This document shows, in pieces, positions 1 to 8,248 of a stretch of DNA of 17,166 bases. This DNA comes from CAZAJS01 sp964485635 (GTDB lineage: Bacteria; Pseudomonadota; Gammaproteobacteria; Francisellales; Francisellaceae), in NCBI GenBank assembly GCA_964485635.1, contig CAZAJS010000022.1, forward strand, positions 1 through 17,166. Direction: 5' to 3'. Positions within the stretch are counted from its first letter, which is position 1. Every line of letters starts with the position of its first letter. A model generated the notes under the pieces. The model did no database searches. It was not told where the DNA came from and was given only the letters and a program-made list of their open reading frames with translations. A program made the position numbers and the translations under genes.

Positions 1-241
1 AAGAAACGTTTTCAGGCTTTTGTTCTGGTAAGAACCATGAAGAAATATAACCAACACACAATAGGTAAAACCACCATAAAAAATAAGCAAAAGCATATTG
101 TTTATAACATAATATTTTTTGATATTTCCAAGCTAAAAAGGCATTAACATGGGCGTCAGTCGCATCATCATTCGGTGTCATTACCGTAGTCCGAATCCAA
201 AAAAATAATAAAACGGCAATATAAATAACAATGATGATCAT
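1..241 (-). CDS. Unknown membrane protein, N-terminal part (cut by window edge)
   Basis: Reading the minus strand from an ATG at 241 gives an open frame to the left edge, about 80 residues without a stop. It begins MIIIVIYIAVLLFFW, a hydrophobic membrane segment. A polar stretch follows (TPNDDATDAH), then a second aromatic-rich hydrophobic segment around residues 50-70, then SSWFLPEQKPENVS at the edge. The start lies 16 nt after the stop of the dsbG-like gene, so the two are probably co-transcribed. An ATG overlapping that stop (ATGA, 262-259) dies after seven codons, which favours the ATG at 241. There is no clear Shine-Dalgarno sequence. I do not recognise the family. A two-helix inner-membrane protein, possibly tied to secretion or pili because of its neighbours, is only a guess. 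Confidence 0.6.
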   Translation of the reverse strand, partial: MIIIVIYIAVLLFFWIRTTVMTPNDDATDAHVNAFLAWKYQKILCYKQYAFAYFLWWFYLLCVGYISSWFLPEQKPENVS

Positions 242-257
242 AACACTAATTGACTTG

Positions 258-1133
258 TCATTTTGTCCATGTTTGTCCTACAACGGCGATAAAGCCGCTG
301 ACCATATCTTGAATCTGGTTTTCTGACATATCTGGGCTTGCTAAAGGTAATTGATGCCCTTTCATAAATCGAGCAAAACCTTGTGTATTAAGAAAAACAA
401 CAAATGGCACACTACCTACTTCAGATACCATTTGCAAGTTATCATTTAATTGATTTTTTTGTTTTTCAGCTACATTTGCAACTGGATCAATTCCACCAGA
501 TTCTTCATGGAACTGTGTTTCATTTTCTTTTAAAGCATCAAGCGGATCATTGCTTGATAAAATTGCTGCTGCTTTCGCTTGGCTTGTTTTTGTCACAGCG
601 CCAACTAAAATCCAGCGGACAGCTACATCACCTTTTTCAATGCTTGGTTGGATCGCATTAAAAAAAGCATGACAATACCGACAATTTGGATCAATAACAG
701 CATATAATTGATGTGGCGCATTTGATTGACCTTGCTGAATATAATGGCTCTTTCCTGCTTTTTCTAATAATTTATCTGCTTTAGCATCTTGTTGATAAAA
801 GTTTTGATAGGCTTGATTCATATTCACCATAGTCCCTGTTTTAGGGTCTGGGTGTTTTAATATACCATCAATAATTGCTGTACCGTGTTTAGTTGTATAA
901 ACCACTTGTTTCTCAGCTTGATCATCTGACGGGGCTAAAATAAATCCTTGAACACCAAGTCCTGTATCAAACTGCTTTTCAATGACTTTATTTTGATACA
1001 CGTCCTTAATTAAATGACGCGCTCGATAACGATCATGCCTTTGAACACTGGCATAATAAAACCAAATAAATAATAAAACCCCAATAATAATTAAAAAAGC
1101 AATTAATCCTGTTGAAAATCGTTTTTTTTGCAT
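258..1133 (-). CDS. DsbG/DsbC-like thiol:disulfide interchange protein, membrane-anchored
   Basis: Likely a periplasmic disulfide isomerase or chaperone. Residues about 8-26 form an uncleaved-looking membrane anchor after a basic start (MQKKRF). Residues about 45-95 resemble the DsbC/DsbG dimerisation domain (TGLGVQGFIL ... GTAIIDGIL). A thioredoxin fold follows, with the active site DPNCRYC (Cys151 and Cys154), a KAAAILSSNDP stretch typical of DsbG, and a cis-proline loop GSVPF at about residue 243. The protein has 291 residues, somewhat longer than E. coli DsbG. The ATG at 1133 is preferred over an upstream in-frame GTG at 1142, because AAAAGAG sits 8 nt before it. E. coli DsbG is secreted by a cleaved signal peptide, so the anchor is a difference. 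It follows pilD by about 70 nt and precedes an unknown membrane gene. The family is clear; substrate and exact DsbC/DsbG subtype are not. Confidence 0.85.
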   Translation of the reverse strand: MQKKRFSTGLIAFLIIIGVLLFIWFYYASVQRHDRYRARHLIKDVYQNKVIEKQFDTGLGVQGFILAPSDDQAEKQVVYTTKHGTAIIDGILKHPDPKTGTMVNMNQAYQNFYQQDAKADKLLEKAGKSHYIQQGQSNAPHQLYAVIDPNCRYCHAFFNAIQPSIEKGDVAVRWILVGAVTKTSQAKAAAILSSNDPLDALKENETQFHEESGGIDPVANVAEKQKNQLNDNLQMVSEVGSVPFVVFLNTQGFARFMKGHQLPLASPDMSENQIQDMVSGFIAVVGQTWTK

Positions 1134-1169
1134 ATACTTCACTCTTTTAGACTCGACACGAATAGCAAC

Positions 1170-1178
1170 ATTCTACCA
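1170..1178 (-). promoter_or_regulatory. Candidate extended -10 promoter for the dsbG-like gene
   Basis: On the minus strand TGGTAGAAT is an extended -10 element (TG, one base, TAGAAT; five of six matches to TATAAT). It would start transcription near 1163, about 30 nt before the ATG at 1133. No good -35 is seen, which is usual for extended -10 promoters. Assigned by eye only. Confidence 0.45.
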
Positions 1179-1203
1179 CAAAGCATCAAAATAATGATAG
1201 TCC

Positions 1204-2088
1204 TTAATATTGGAATACTAATAAACTAACATACCATTGAATCAATGGCTCTCCAATCACTGTATAAAGCAAGCCAGAAACGGCAATTGCAGGGCCATAA
1301 GGAATCATCCCCACGCCTCGACGTAATACAACACTTGCCATTGCGGCTAAAAAAATACCCACAAATGCACTAACAAAAACAATAAATATCACCGCACTCA
1401 CACCAAACCAAGCTCCTAAAGCCGCTAATAGTTTAAAGTCACCATACCCCATACCTTCCTTGCCAGTAAAAAGTTTAAACAACCAATAACTGCCCCATAA
1501 AAGCATATAACCAATGACTGCACCAAGAACGGCTTGATCAATTGGCAAATGATTTGTGAATAAATTAAATAATAATCCACCCCACATCACAATTAAAGTG
1601 ATCTCATCAGGCAAAATATAATAACGCAAATCAATGGCACTTCCGACAATCAAAAAGCACCATACCACGCTATAAGCCACTGAGGTTATTGATAAACCAT
1701 ACAATGCAAATGTTAATAAAAAAACGAATGCAGTCACGCCTTCAACAACAGGATATTGCCAATGGATGCGCGCTTGACAAAAACCACAGCGCCCCTTTAA
1801 CAATAAATAGCTTAATATGGGAATATTATGCCAAATTTTTAATGGGCGGTGGCATTGAGGACATGCAGAACGGCGCAATAAATCATTATGTATTAATTCT
1901 TGTTGTAATTCACATGGAGCTGTTTGTTCTAGAATCGAATAAGCCTCTAACTTAGCTTTTGCAAAAAAAACGGTTGAAAGCCGATAAATAACAACATTTA
2001 AAAAACTACCTATGGATAACCCAATTAAGCCTACGATGATTAACATAACCCCATTAATCGGCCATTGCCCTAACATTACCGGTGTCAT
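1204..2088 (-). CDS. pilD: Type IV prepilin peptidase / N-methyltransferase (PilD family, A24 aspartyl protease)
   Basis: Inner-membrane enzyme that cleaves the leader of type IV prepilins and type II pseudopilins after glycine and methylates the new N-terminal phenylalanine. The N-terminal membrane segment carries GSFLNVVIYRL (about residues 27-37). The cytoplasmic loop has the zinc-type pair CPQC (76, 79) and CGFC (101, 104), typical of bifunctional gammaproteobacterial PilD. The catalytic aspartates are visible as AIDLRYYILPDE (Asp153) and GMGYGDFK (Asp217, the GxGD motif). At 294 residues it has the usual full length. The start is supported by TAAGGA six nucleotides before the ATG. It stands apart from the usual pilB-pilC partners, at least within this window, and is followed by the dsbG-like gene, so pilin processing and disulfide folding could be co-expressed. 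Confidence in the family is very high. Confidence 0.95.
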   Translation of the reverse strand: MTPVMLGQWPINGVMLIIVGLIGLSIGSFLNVVIYRLSTVFFAKAKLEAYSILEQTAPCELQQELIHNDLLRRSACPQCHRPLKIWHNIPILSYLLLKGRCGFCQARIHWQYPVVEGVTAFVFLLTFALYGLSITSVAYSVVWCFLIVGSAIDLRYYILPDEITLIVMWGGLLFNLFTNHLPIDQAVLGAVIGYMLLWGSYWLFKLFTGKEGMGYGDFKLLAALGAWFGVSAVIFIVFVSAFVGIFLAAMASVVLRRGVGMIPYGPAIAVSGLLYTVIGEPLIQWYVSLLVFQY

Positions 2089-2208
2089 ATTGTTTCCTTA
2101 TCTACATTCATTTAATATACGTTTTGATCATTTAGGCAATAGAACATTCGATTAAAATATGATTGATGCACATCACTTTGATAATCATTGAGATTTTACT
2201 GATAAGAC
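2089..2208. other. Intergenic region between permease and pilD
   Basis: This 120-bp AT-rich gap should carry the pilD promoter, but no pair of elements with normal spacing is convincing. On the minus strand the best is TTGCCT then TATATT with only 14 nt between. At 2164-2175 there is an inverted repeat, TGATG-CA-CATCA, which could be an operator but is short enough to be chance. Confidence 0.3.
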
Positions 2209-3399
2209 TTATCCACCAAATGGATATGACCATCCAACTAAATTGCATATTTGTGCCACAATCACGCTACTGCCTAACAATACTGCATAAAATCCAGCCC
2301 CTGGTTTTCGTCGCTGATCCAAATAAGTCGGCATATAAACAAATACTACCACAGCAAAAATGGCCGCATACTGCAAGGCTAAAATAAACCCTTTTGGATA
2401 AAATACAGTAAACGAAAATGGCAAGATAAACGTCATGATCCATACAAAAAGTGAATGGATTTCCCAGCCAAGTCGTTTAAACAAATCACGCAAATAGTGA
2501 AATAATGATAACCCAACACATAAAAAGGACGTCACAATCGCAATATTAATAAACATATTTAAAAAAGCATGAATCCAATGACTATTTGTTGTAGCTTCAA
2601 TCGTCTGGATAAGCTGGGACAATGTATTGCCCGATGCATAAATACTTTGATAACTTGAGGGACCTGATTGGGGTAGCACAGAAAAACACACAACTAACCA
2701 AATAATATAAATAGCTAAGACAAATAAACTGCCATAAAAAACACTTTGACGAATCTGTTTTACATTGCCTTTTTGGTATTCGTACAGTACTGGTACAATG
2801 TTTTGAAACCCAAAAGCTGTTAGCAAGGTTGGCCAAGCATAAACAATAGAGGCTAGTGACCATGGTGAGGCATTTAAATACACAATTTCAAAGAAACCAA
2901 GCATTGTGACGACAGATCCAGCAAAAAACAATATTTTTAAAATAACAAACCAACGGTTAACTTGATCACTTAAACGATAGTTTAAAATAATAAAACCAAA
3001 GACTAAAATAAAAATCACCGCATTAAAAGCAGTGATCATCGTGTTGTTTGAATCATTACTTTGAAGGTGTGTTATTGATGCTGCTAATTCAGTCCCTTGT
3101 GTTGTATAGGCTGCCATGAGGGCAAATAACAAAGCCAAATAAATCAACACAAACATCAATTGCCCTATTAAGGGTAAACGTTTGCGCATCAGTGTTGTTA
3201 AATTAACACCGAGTGGATAATCTTGACACACATGAATCAATCTTAACGAAGTCAAATACATCACTGACCATGATAACATTAATAAAATAACGGCCATATA
3301 AAACCCTGTTGCTGCCGTCAAAAGAGGCAGTGATAACATACCCGCCCCAATTGTGGTACCTACAACTAATAGGGCACCACTTAACATCCGATTTTGCAT
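2209..3399 (-). CDS. Aromatic amino acid permease (TyrP/Mtr type, HAAAP family)
   Basis: Proton-coupled inner-membrane importer for tyrosine, tryptophan or phenylalanine. The N-terminus (MLSGALLVVGTTIGAGMLSLP) matches the first helix of the TyrP/Mtr/TnaB family, with the conserved GTTIGAGML loop. The 396-residue length and about eleven hydrophobic segments also fit. Other family-like stretches are AFGFQNIVPVLYEY near the middle and LFHYLRDLFKR toward the end. The start is supported by AAGGTGA close upstream of the ATG. It lies 71 bp after valS on the same strand with no clear terminator between, so it may be partly co-transcribed with valS. Which aromatic acid is carried cannot be told from sequence alone; tyrosine is plausible. 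Several copies of this family are common in gammaproteobacteria that rely on host amino acids. Confidence 0.88.
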   Translation of the reverse strand: MQNRMLSGALLVVGTTIGAGMLSLPLLTAATGFYMAVILLMLSWSVMYLTSLRLIHVCQDYPLGVNLTTLMRKRLPLIGQLMFVLIYLALLFALMAAYTTQGTELAASITHLQSNDSNNTMITAFNAVIFILVFGFIILNYRLSDQVNRWFVILKILFFAGSVVTMLGFFEIVYLNASPWSLASIVYAWPTLLTAFGFQNIVPVLYEYQKGNVKQIRQSVFYGSLFVLAIYIIWLVVCFSVLPQSGPSSYQSIYASGNTLSQLIQTIEATTNSHWIHAFLNMFINIAIVTSFLCVGLSLFHYLRDLFKRLGWEIHSLFVWIMTFILPFSFTVFYPKGFILALQYAAIFAVVVFVYMPTYLDQRRKPGAGFYAVLLGSSVIVAQICNLVGWSYPFGG

Positions 3400-3470
3400 T
3401 TAATCACCTTGTTTTGTTTATTAAATTTTGCCCATTAAACACCATCTTTTCATCAAGACTCCATATCAGG

Positions 3471-6245
3471 CTATTCTTGCAATTGTGCAATTTTCGCTAT
3501 TTGTTGGGCAACATGGTCTAATTGCTGCTGGCATTCTAATAAACGTGTTTTTTCTTTTTCGACTACTTCAGCCGGAGCATTAGCAACAAATTTATTATTG
3601 TTCAATTTCCCTTGAAGCTGATCGTGTGACTTTTGTAATTTTTGCTTTGTTTTTTCAAGACGTGTTAACTCTGATGCCACATTAATCAAGCCAGCTAATG
3701 GAATATGGATTTGTAATCCTTGAATAATTTGTGTCGCTGAAACAGGTGGGGTTTGATTGACTTGAATGGATTCAGCTTTAACCATTCCCCGTAACAAAGG
3801 CTCAATCTCTGCCATGTTTTCGGCAATTTCTGAAGGTAGATCATTTAAATAAACCGGAATACTAAGACTTGGTTTGATGTTCATTTCTGAACGAATAGTA
3901 CGAATGCCCATCACTATCGCTTGAACCCAGCCCATTTGTTGCTCAGAGCTTTCTAATTGCCAAGCAGGAGTTGTTTGTGGATAAGACATTGTCATAATCA
4001 CATCGGCTGCTGGAGCTGTATAAGCTTTGATTTGTTGAAAAATAGATTCAGTAATAAATGGAATTACAGGATGCGCTAAACGCAACACCTGCTCTAATAC
4101 TGGAATCATAGTATTATAGATAGCACACTTAATCGCAGGTGCTATTGTTTCATCAGCTAATCGGATTTTTGCTAACTCAACATACCAGTCACAATATTGA
4201 TGCCAAACGAATTCATAAATAGCCTGAGCGACCAAATCAAAGCGATAACGTTGTATTTGATGCGTGACGGTTTGGATGGTTTGGTTAAGTTGATGAACAA
4301 TCCATTGTTCAGGGAGTTGCCCTTGCCCCATTTGACGCGCATCAATTGTTTGCCCCTCAGGCACGTTCATCAAAACAAACCGCGCCCCATTCCATAGCTT
4401 ATTACAAAAATTACGGTACCCTTCCATGCGTGATACATCAAAACAAATATCGCGTGAAGTGGAGGCTAAGGCAGCAAATGTAAAACGCAGGGCATCTGCC
4501 CCATATGCAGGAATTCCTTCAGGAAATTCCTGCTTTGTTTTTTTAGCAATTTTTTGTTGCATCTGTGGTTGCATTAATGCCTGAGTCCGCTTTTGAATTA
4601 AGTCATCAAGGCTAATGCCATCAATCAAATCAACAGGATCTAGCACATTGCCTTTCGATTTTGACATTTTTTGACCTTCTGCATCACGAATAAGACCAGT
4701 GACATAAATATCTTTAAATGGCACTTCCTTCATCACATGCAAACCGGCCATGACCATTCGTGCAACCCAAAAAAAGATAATATCAAATCCAGTTACTAAA
4801 ACACTTGTCGGATAATACCGTTTTAATTCTGGCGTCTGATTAGGCCAGCCTAAGGTTGAAAAAGGCCATAATGCGGATGAAAACCATGTGTCAAACACAT
4901 CTTCATCCTGTGTTAAAACAACCTCTTCGGCTAACCCATATTGCTGCCGAACATCTCCTTGATCATACCCCACATAGACATTGCCTTGCGCATCATACCA
5001 GGCAGGAATTCGATGCCCCCACCATAATTGACGAGAAATACACCAATCTTGCAAATCACGCATCCAGGCATAATACGTATTTTTCCAATTATCTGGCACA
5101 AAGCGCATTTGTTGATTTTCAACAACATCCATGGCTTGCTGTGCAAATGATTTGGTTTTAACAAACCATTGTTGCGTCAAATATGGCTCGATCACACTAC
5201 CAGATCGATCACCTCGTGGAACTTTTAATGTATGCGGTTGTACTTTTATTAAAAGTCCTTGCGTTTTCATAGCCTCAACTACTGCTTCACGGGCATCAAA
5301 TCGATCCATCCCTTGAAATGACTCAGGGACTTGATGGTTCAAAGTCGCATCTTGATTTAGAATATTGATCATTGATAAGTCATGACGCTGACCAATGGCA
5401 TAATCATTAAAATCATGGGCCGGTGTGATCTTGACACACCCAGTTCCAAAATCAGGATCCACATAGGCATCAGCAATAACTGGAATAGTTCGGTTGGTTA
5501 AGGGTAATTGAATTTGTTGACCAATTAAATGTTGATAACGTTCATCCTCTGGATGAACTGCAATTGCCGCATCCCCTAACATGGTTTCCGGACGTGTAGT
5601 CGCTATTTCAACAAAGGCATCTGAGCCAACAATGGGGTATTTGAAATACCAAAAATGCCCCTTTTCTTCACTTTGCTCGACTTCTAAATCTGAAACAGCC
5701 GTTTTTAAAGATGGATCCCAATTGACCAAGCGCCACCCTCGATAGATATGCCCTTGCTGATATAAATCAACAAAAAACTTAGTCACGGCTTTCGAAAGTT
5801 CTGGATCCATGGTAAAACGTTCTCGAGACCAGTCAACAGAATCGCCTAACCGTGCCATTTGTTGCTTGATTGTTCCACCTGAGTAATCTTTCCATTCCCA
5901 AACTTTTTCAATAAACTTTTCACGACCAAGTTCTTGCTTCGTGATACCTTCGGCATTCAAATGACGCTCAACGACCATTTGTGTTGCAATACCGGCATGA
6001 TCAGTCCCAGGTTGCCATAATGTGTCATATCCTTGCATCCGGTGATAGCGTGCTAAAATATCCATTAATGTATGTTGAAATCCGTGCCCCATATGCAAAA
6101 CACCGGTGACATTCGGTGGTGGCAGCATAATTGTAAACGTTGGGCCATTTGTTTGGCCACATTGAAAATAACCATTTTGATTCCAATGTTGATACCAATA
6201 CTGTTCAATTGCTTGCGGTGAATAATTTTTTTCCATGTCTGTCAT
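3471..6245 (-). CDS. valS: Valyl-tRNA synthetase (class I)
   Basis: Charges tRNA-Val with valine in the cytoplasm. The Rossmann domain opens with PPPNVTGVLHMGHGFQ, containing the HIGH signature as HMGH, and GTDHAGIATQ. The editing (CP1) domain follows, with TTRPETMLGD and GTGCVKITPAHDFNDY, which clears mischarged threonine. The KMSKS loop is seen as GQKMSKSKGNVLDP. The anticodon-binding domain and a C-terminal coiled coil rich in Leu, Lys and Gln (about the last 65 residues) complete the enzyme. I place the start at the ATG at 6245 (MTDMEKNY, 924 residues), because AGGA lies 7 nt upstream. A GTG at 6266 would add seven residues, while a Met at 6236 would match the E. coli N-terminus MEKTYNPQ. 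No truncation or missing motif is seen. Confidence 0.98.
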   Translation of the reverse strand: MTDMEKNYSPQAIEQYWYQHWNQNGYFQCGQTNGPTFTIMLPPPNVTGVLHMGHGFQHTLMDILARYHRMQGYDTLWQPGTDHAGIATQMVVERHLNAEGITKQELGREKFIEKVWEWKDYSGGTIKQQMARLGDSVDWSRERFTMDPELSKAVTKFFVDLYQQGHIYRGWRLVNWDPSLKTAVSDLEVEQSEEKGHFWYFKYPIVGSDAFVEIATTRPETMLGDAAIAVHPEDERYQHLIGQQIQLPLTNRTIPVIADAYVDPDFGTGCVKITPAHDFNDYAIGQRHDLSMINILNQDATLNHQVPESFQGMDRFDAREAVVEAMKTQGLLIKVQPHTLKVPRGDRSGSVIEPYLTQQWFVKTKSFAQQAMDVVENQQMRFVPDNWKNTYYAWMRDLQDWCISRQLWWGHRIPAWYDAQGNVYVGYDQGDVRQQYGLAEEVVLTQDEDVFDTWFSSALWPFSTLGWPNQTPELKRYYPTSVLVTGFDIIFFWVARMVMAGLHVMKEVPFKDIYVTGLIRDAEGQKMSKSKGNVLDPVDLIDGISLDDLIQKRTQALMQPQMQQKIAKKTKQEFPEGIPAYGADALRFTFAALASTSRDICFDVSRMEGYRNFCNKLWNGARFVLMNVPEGQTIDARQMGQGQLPEQWIVHQLNQTIQTVTHQIQRYRFDLVAQAIYEFVWHQYCDWYVELAKIRLADETIAPAIKCAIYNTMIPVLEQVLRLAHPVIPFITESIFQQIKAYTAPAADVIMTMSYPQTTPAWQLESSEQQMGWVQAIVMGIRTIRSEMNIKPSLSIPVYLNDLPSEIAENMAEIEPLLRGMVKAESIQVNQTPPVSATQIIQGLQIHIPLAGLINVASELTRLEKTKQKLQKSHDQLQGKLNNNKFVANAPAEVVEKEKTRLLECQQQLDHVAQQIAKIAQLQE

Positions 6246-6292
6246 GTCTATTTCCTGTTCATTCACAAAAACGCGTCATTTAATCGGGCTTC

Positions 6293-6321
6293 AGTCTACC
6301 ATAACTGCCGTTTTAAGTGAA
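6293..6321 (-). promoter_or_regulatory. Candidate valS promoter
   Basis: On the minus strand TTCACT (6321-6316), a 17-nt spacer and TAGACT (6298-6293) form a plausible sigma-70 promoter. The -10 is extended by TGG (6301-6299). Predicted transcription would start about 40 nt before the valS ATG. Four of six matches in each hexamer; assigned by eye. Confidence 0.4.
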
Positions 6322-6390
6322 ATGAAAAATCGGATTGAACCTAAATCACCATGTAAAACCTGACTCTATGGCTGGTTTTGAGTAAATCAA

Positions 6391-6402
6391 TATGATAAGA
6401 TG
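6391..6402 (+). promoter_or_regulatory. Candidate promoter of the GadC-like permease gene
   Basis: The AT-rich TATGATAAGAT around 6391-6401 can be read as a -10 (TATGAT) or as an extended -10 (TG-A-TAAGAT). It lies about 40-50 nt before the ATG at 6442. No good -35 is present at normal spacing. Together with the valS promoter it fills the 196-bp divergent gap. Confidence 0.3.
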
Positions 6403-6441
6403 CATACAACCATGTACTGACTGACTGAACTTAAACAATTT

Positions 6442-7860
6442 ATGCAAACGGCAGCCTCAAACAAACCTTTGACACTCCTTCGATTGGTCATGATCAATAT
6501 CATTGCTGTCGATAGTTTGCGTAATATTTCGATCACAGCACAAGCGGGCTGGGTGGTCGTATCATTTTATTTGCTCGCAGCCATTGTTTTTTTGGTTCCT
6601 TGTGCGCTTTTAACAGCAGAAATGGCCACCGGACACTCAAAAACAGGGGGCATTTATTTATGGACGAAAGAAGCATTCGGAGTTAAGCCAGGGTTTATTA
6701 TTCTATGGCTTCAGTGGTTATACAACCTTGTATGGTTCCCTTCAATTTGCGGTTTTTTCGCAGGAATTATTGCTTATGTTATTGCCCCGGCATTTCATAC
6801 GAATCCAACAGTTTTTGTTAATAACCCGTGGTACATGATTACATTGAGCCTAGTAATGTTTTGGTCAGCAACCCTCATTAATTTACGAGGGATTAAACTA
6901 TCAAGTACCGTTAGTATTATTGGTGCAGTTGTTGGGACATTATTACCGATGGTATTGATTATTGGTTTAGCTTTATTTTGGTTTGGCGCTGGATTACCTG
7001 TTGCTAATGCACCCCATTTGGCTGATTTTGTTCCAAACATGGATAATTTTCAAAGCTGGGGATTATTTTTAACAGTCATGTTTAGCTTATTCGGTCTTGA
7101 GATGAGTGCCATTCATGCGGACAATGTCGATCAGCCTAAGCGTAACTTTCCTAAAGCACTTTTGATCTCAGGAGCAGTGATTTTATTAACATTAATCCTT
7201 TCTAATATTGCTGTGTTTTCTATCAATTCAAGCCACACCAACCATGTTGATATCGTAACAGGGTTAATGATTTCATTTAATATTTTCTTTCAACATTTTG
7301 GCGCTTCTTGGTTAACTATTTTGATTGCTTTAACCTTGATTATTGGGGCCTTTACCACCATTTCTGCATGGATTATGGGATTGTCTCGCGCTTTCCTGGT
7401 TGCTGGCGAAGATGGACTTTTACCTAAAACATTATGTCAGAAAAATAAACATCAAGCGCCGACTAAAATCTTGCTTGTTCAAGGTGTCATTTTTTCAATA
7501 TTTTGCTTGGCCTACTTAGTCATGCCATCAGTCCATTCGGCTTATTGGTTTTTAAGTGATTTAACCGCCCAATTAGCTGTCATAGCATATATTGGCATGT
7601 TTTTAGCAGCTGTAAAACTAAGACTAAATGTCCCTACAAAACCCGGGCAATTTACAATTGGACGCCACCCTATTGGCACGGTTTTAGTTGCATTTTTAGG
7701 CTGTTTTGGTTGCCTTATTGCAATGATTGTTGGTTTTATCCCAACACAAGATACGCTAATGCCAACATGGCGATTTGACACACTTTTAGGCCTTGGGCTT
7801 GTGATTGCTTTAATTATCCCTCAATTGATTTTACGTTATGCCCCACAACGCTGCCAATAA
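6442..7860 (+). CDS. APC-family amino acid permease, GadC-like
   Basis: Inner-membrane transporter of the amino acid-polyamine-organocation superfamily, probably exchanging or importing an amino acid. It has about twelve hydrophobic segments in 472 residues. Stretches resembling the glutamate:GABA antiporter GadC include VPCALLTAEMAT near residue 55, GGIYLWTKEAFG near 70, SLFGLEMSAIHADNVDQP near 215 and AWIMGLSRAFLVAGEDGLLP near 310. It ends shortly after the last membrane segment, so it lacks the long C-terminal plug that closes E. coli GadC at neutral pH. No glutamate decarboxylase gene is nearby, so acid resistance is not implied. It is divergent from valS. No clear Shine-Dalgarno precedes the ATG; the start rests on the family-like N-terminus. 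Substrate is unknown. Confidence 0.85.
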   Translation: MQTAASNKPLTLLRLVMINIIAVDSLRNISITAQAGWVVVSFYLLAAIVFLVPCALLTAEMATGHSKTGGIYLWTKEAFGVKPGFIILWLQWLYNLVWFPSICGFFAGIIAYVIAPAFHTNPTVFVNNPWYMITLSLVMFWSATLINLRGIKLSSTVSIIGAVVGTLLPMVLIIGLALFWFGAGLPVANAPHLADFVPNMDNFQSWGLFLTVMFSLFGLEMSAIHADNVDQPKRNFPKALLISGAVILLTLILSNIAVFSINSSHTNHVDIVTGLMISFNIFFQHFGASWLTILIALTLIIGAFTTISAWIMGLSRAFLVAGEDGLLPKTLCQKNKHQAPTKILLVQGVIFSIFCLAYLVMPSVHSAYWFLSDLTAQLAVIAYIGMFLAAVKLRLNVPTKPGQFTIGRHPIGTVLVAFLGCFGCLIAMIVGFIPTQDTLMPTWRFDTLLGLGLVIALIIPQLILRYAPQRCQ

Positions 7861-7863
7861 TAT

Positions 7864-7893
7864 TTGACAACATTTGTCGGCTTTTTGCATAAT
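7864..7893 (+). promoter_or_regulatory. Promoter of the small lipoprotein gene
   Basis: A perfect TTGACA (7864-7869), an 18-nt spacer and CATAAT (7888-7893, five of six) make the best-looking sigma-70 promoter of the window. Transcription would begin near 7900, about 30 nt before the lipoprotein ATG. The inverted repeat GACAA-CAT-TTGTC (7866-7878) overlaps the -35. It is followed by GGCTTTTTG, so it may be a weak terminator of the permease gene or an operator. Confidence 0.55.
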
Positions 7894-7930
7894 AAAACTG
7901 ACTTAAACATATTACTTAAAAGGAAGCCTA

Positions 7931-8155
7931 ATGCTAGCTCGTTCTTATTTATTAAAATTAAGCGGTTTATCGTTATTACTGCTCAGTGGTTGCGCCCAAC
8001 CAACAACCGAGTTTGGGGTTAATCAACACCAAATGGATTACCCAACACAACCAACCCCTAGCGACTCAAGCGCGAATAACCCAGATGCCACTATCAAAAC
8101 ACAATGGCATACCCCTAGAAAAAATCCCCAAGGCGCCCAGCCACCAAGCCATTAA
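7931..8155 (+). CDS. Small lipoprotein of unknown function
   Basis: A 74-residue product with a classic lipoprotein signal: basic start (MLARSYLLK), hydrophobic core, and lipobox LLSGC with the acylated cysteine at residue 21. After processing, about 54 residues remain, rich in Pro, Gln, Ser, Asn and Thr and without hydrophobic segments, so the mature part is probably unstructured and tethered to a membrane. The residue after Cys is Ala, not Asp, which favours outer-membrane sorting. AAAAGGA upstream of the ATG is a good Shine-Dalgarno, and the gene has its own near-consensus promoter. Both argue that it is a real gene despite its size. I recognise no family; it resembles LptM/YifL only in being a short proline-rich lipoprotein. 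Confidence 0.75.
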   Translation: MLARSYLLKLSGLSLLLLSGCAQPTTEFGVNQHQMDYPTQPTPSDSSANNPDATIKTQWHTPRKNPQGAQPPSH

Positions 8156-8206
8156 GAATCTGTTATCGCTGATGCGCAAAAATACATGGTCCACTATTTG
8201 GATTTA

Positions 8207-8215
8207 TGCTATAGT
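8207..8215 (+). promoter_or_regulatory. Extended -10 promoter of the ubi operon
   Basis: TGCTATAGT is an extended -10 (TG, C, TATAGT with five of six matches), placing the transcript start near 8221, about 28 nt before the ubiE ATG. The -35 position (TGGTCC, 17 nt upstream) is poor. Just downstream lies the palindrome ATCAGCTGAT (8226-8235), in the predicted leader. Confidence 0.5.
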
Positions 8216-8248
8216 CACTGATATCATCAGCTGATTCATTAAAAAACA

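Noticed and set aside
404..661. Plus-strand open frame of 85 codons opposite the dsbG-like gene
   Set aside because: It lies wholly inside a well-supported gene, shows no family features and has no Shine-Dalgarno; a shadow frame.
4856..5161. Plus-strand open frame of 101 codons inside valS
   Set aside because: valS is certain on the other strand across this whole stretch; the His/Leu-rich translation is an antisense artefact.
6417..6428. Three tandem CTGA units upstream of the GadC-like permease
   Set aside because: Only three 4-bp copies, no wider repeat; too short to be meaningful.
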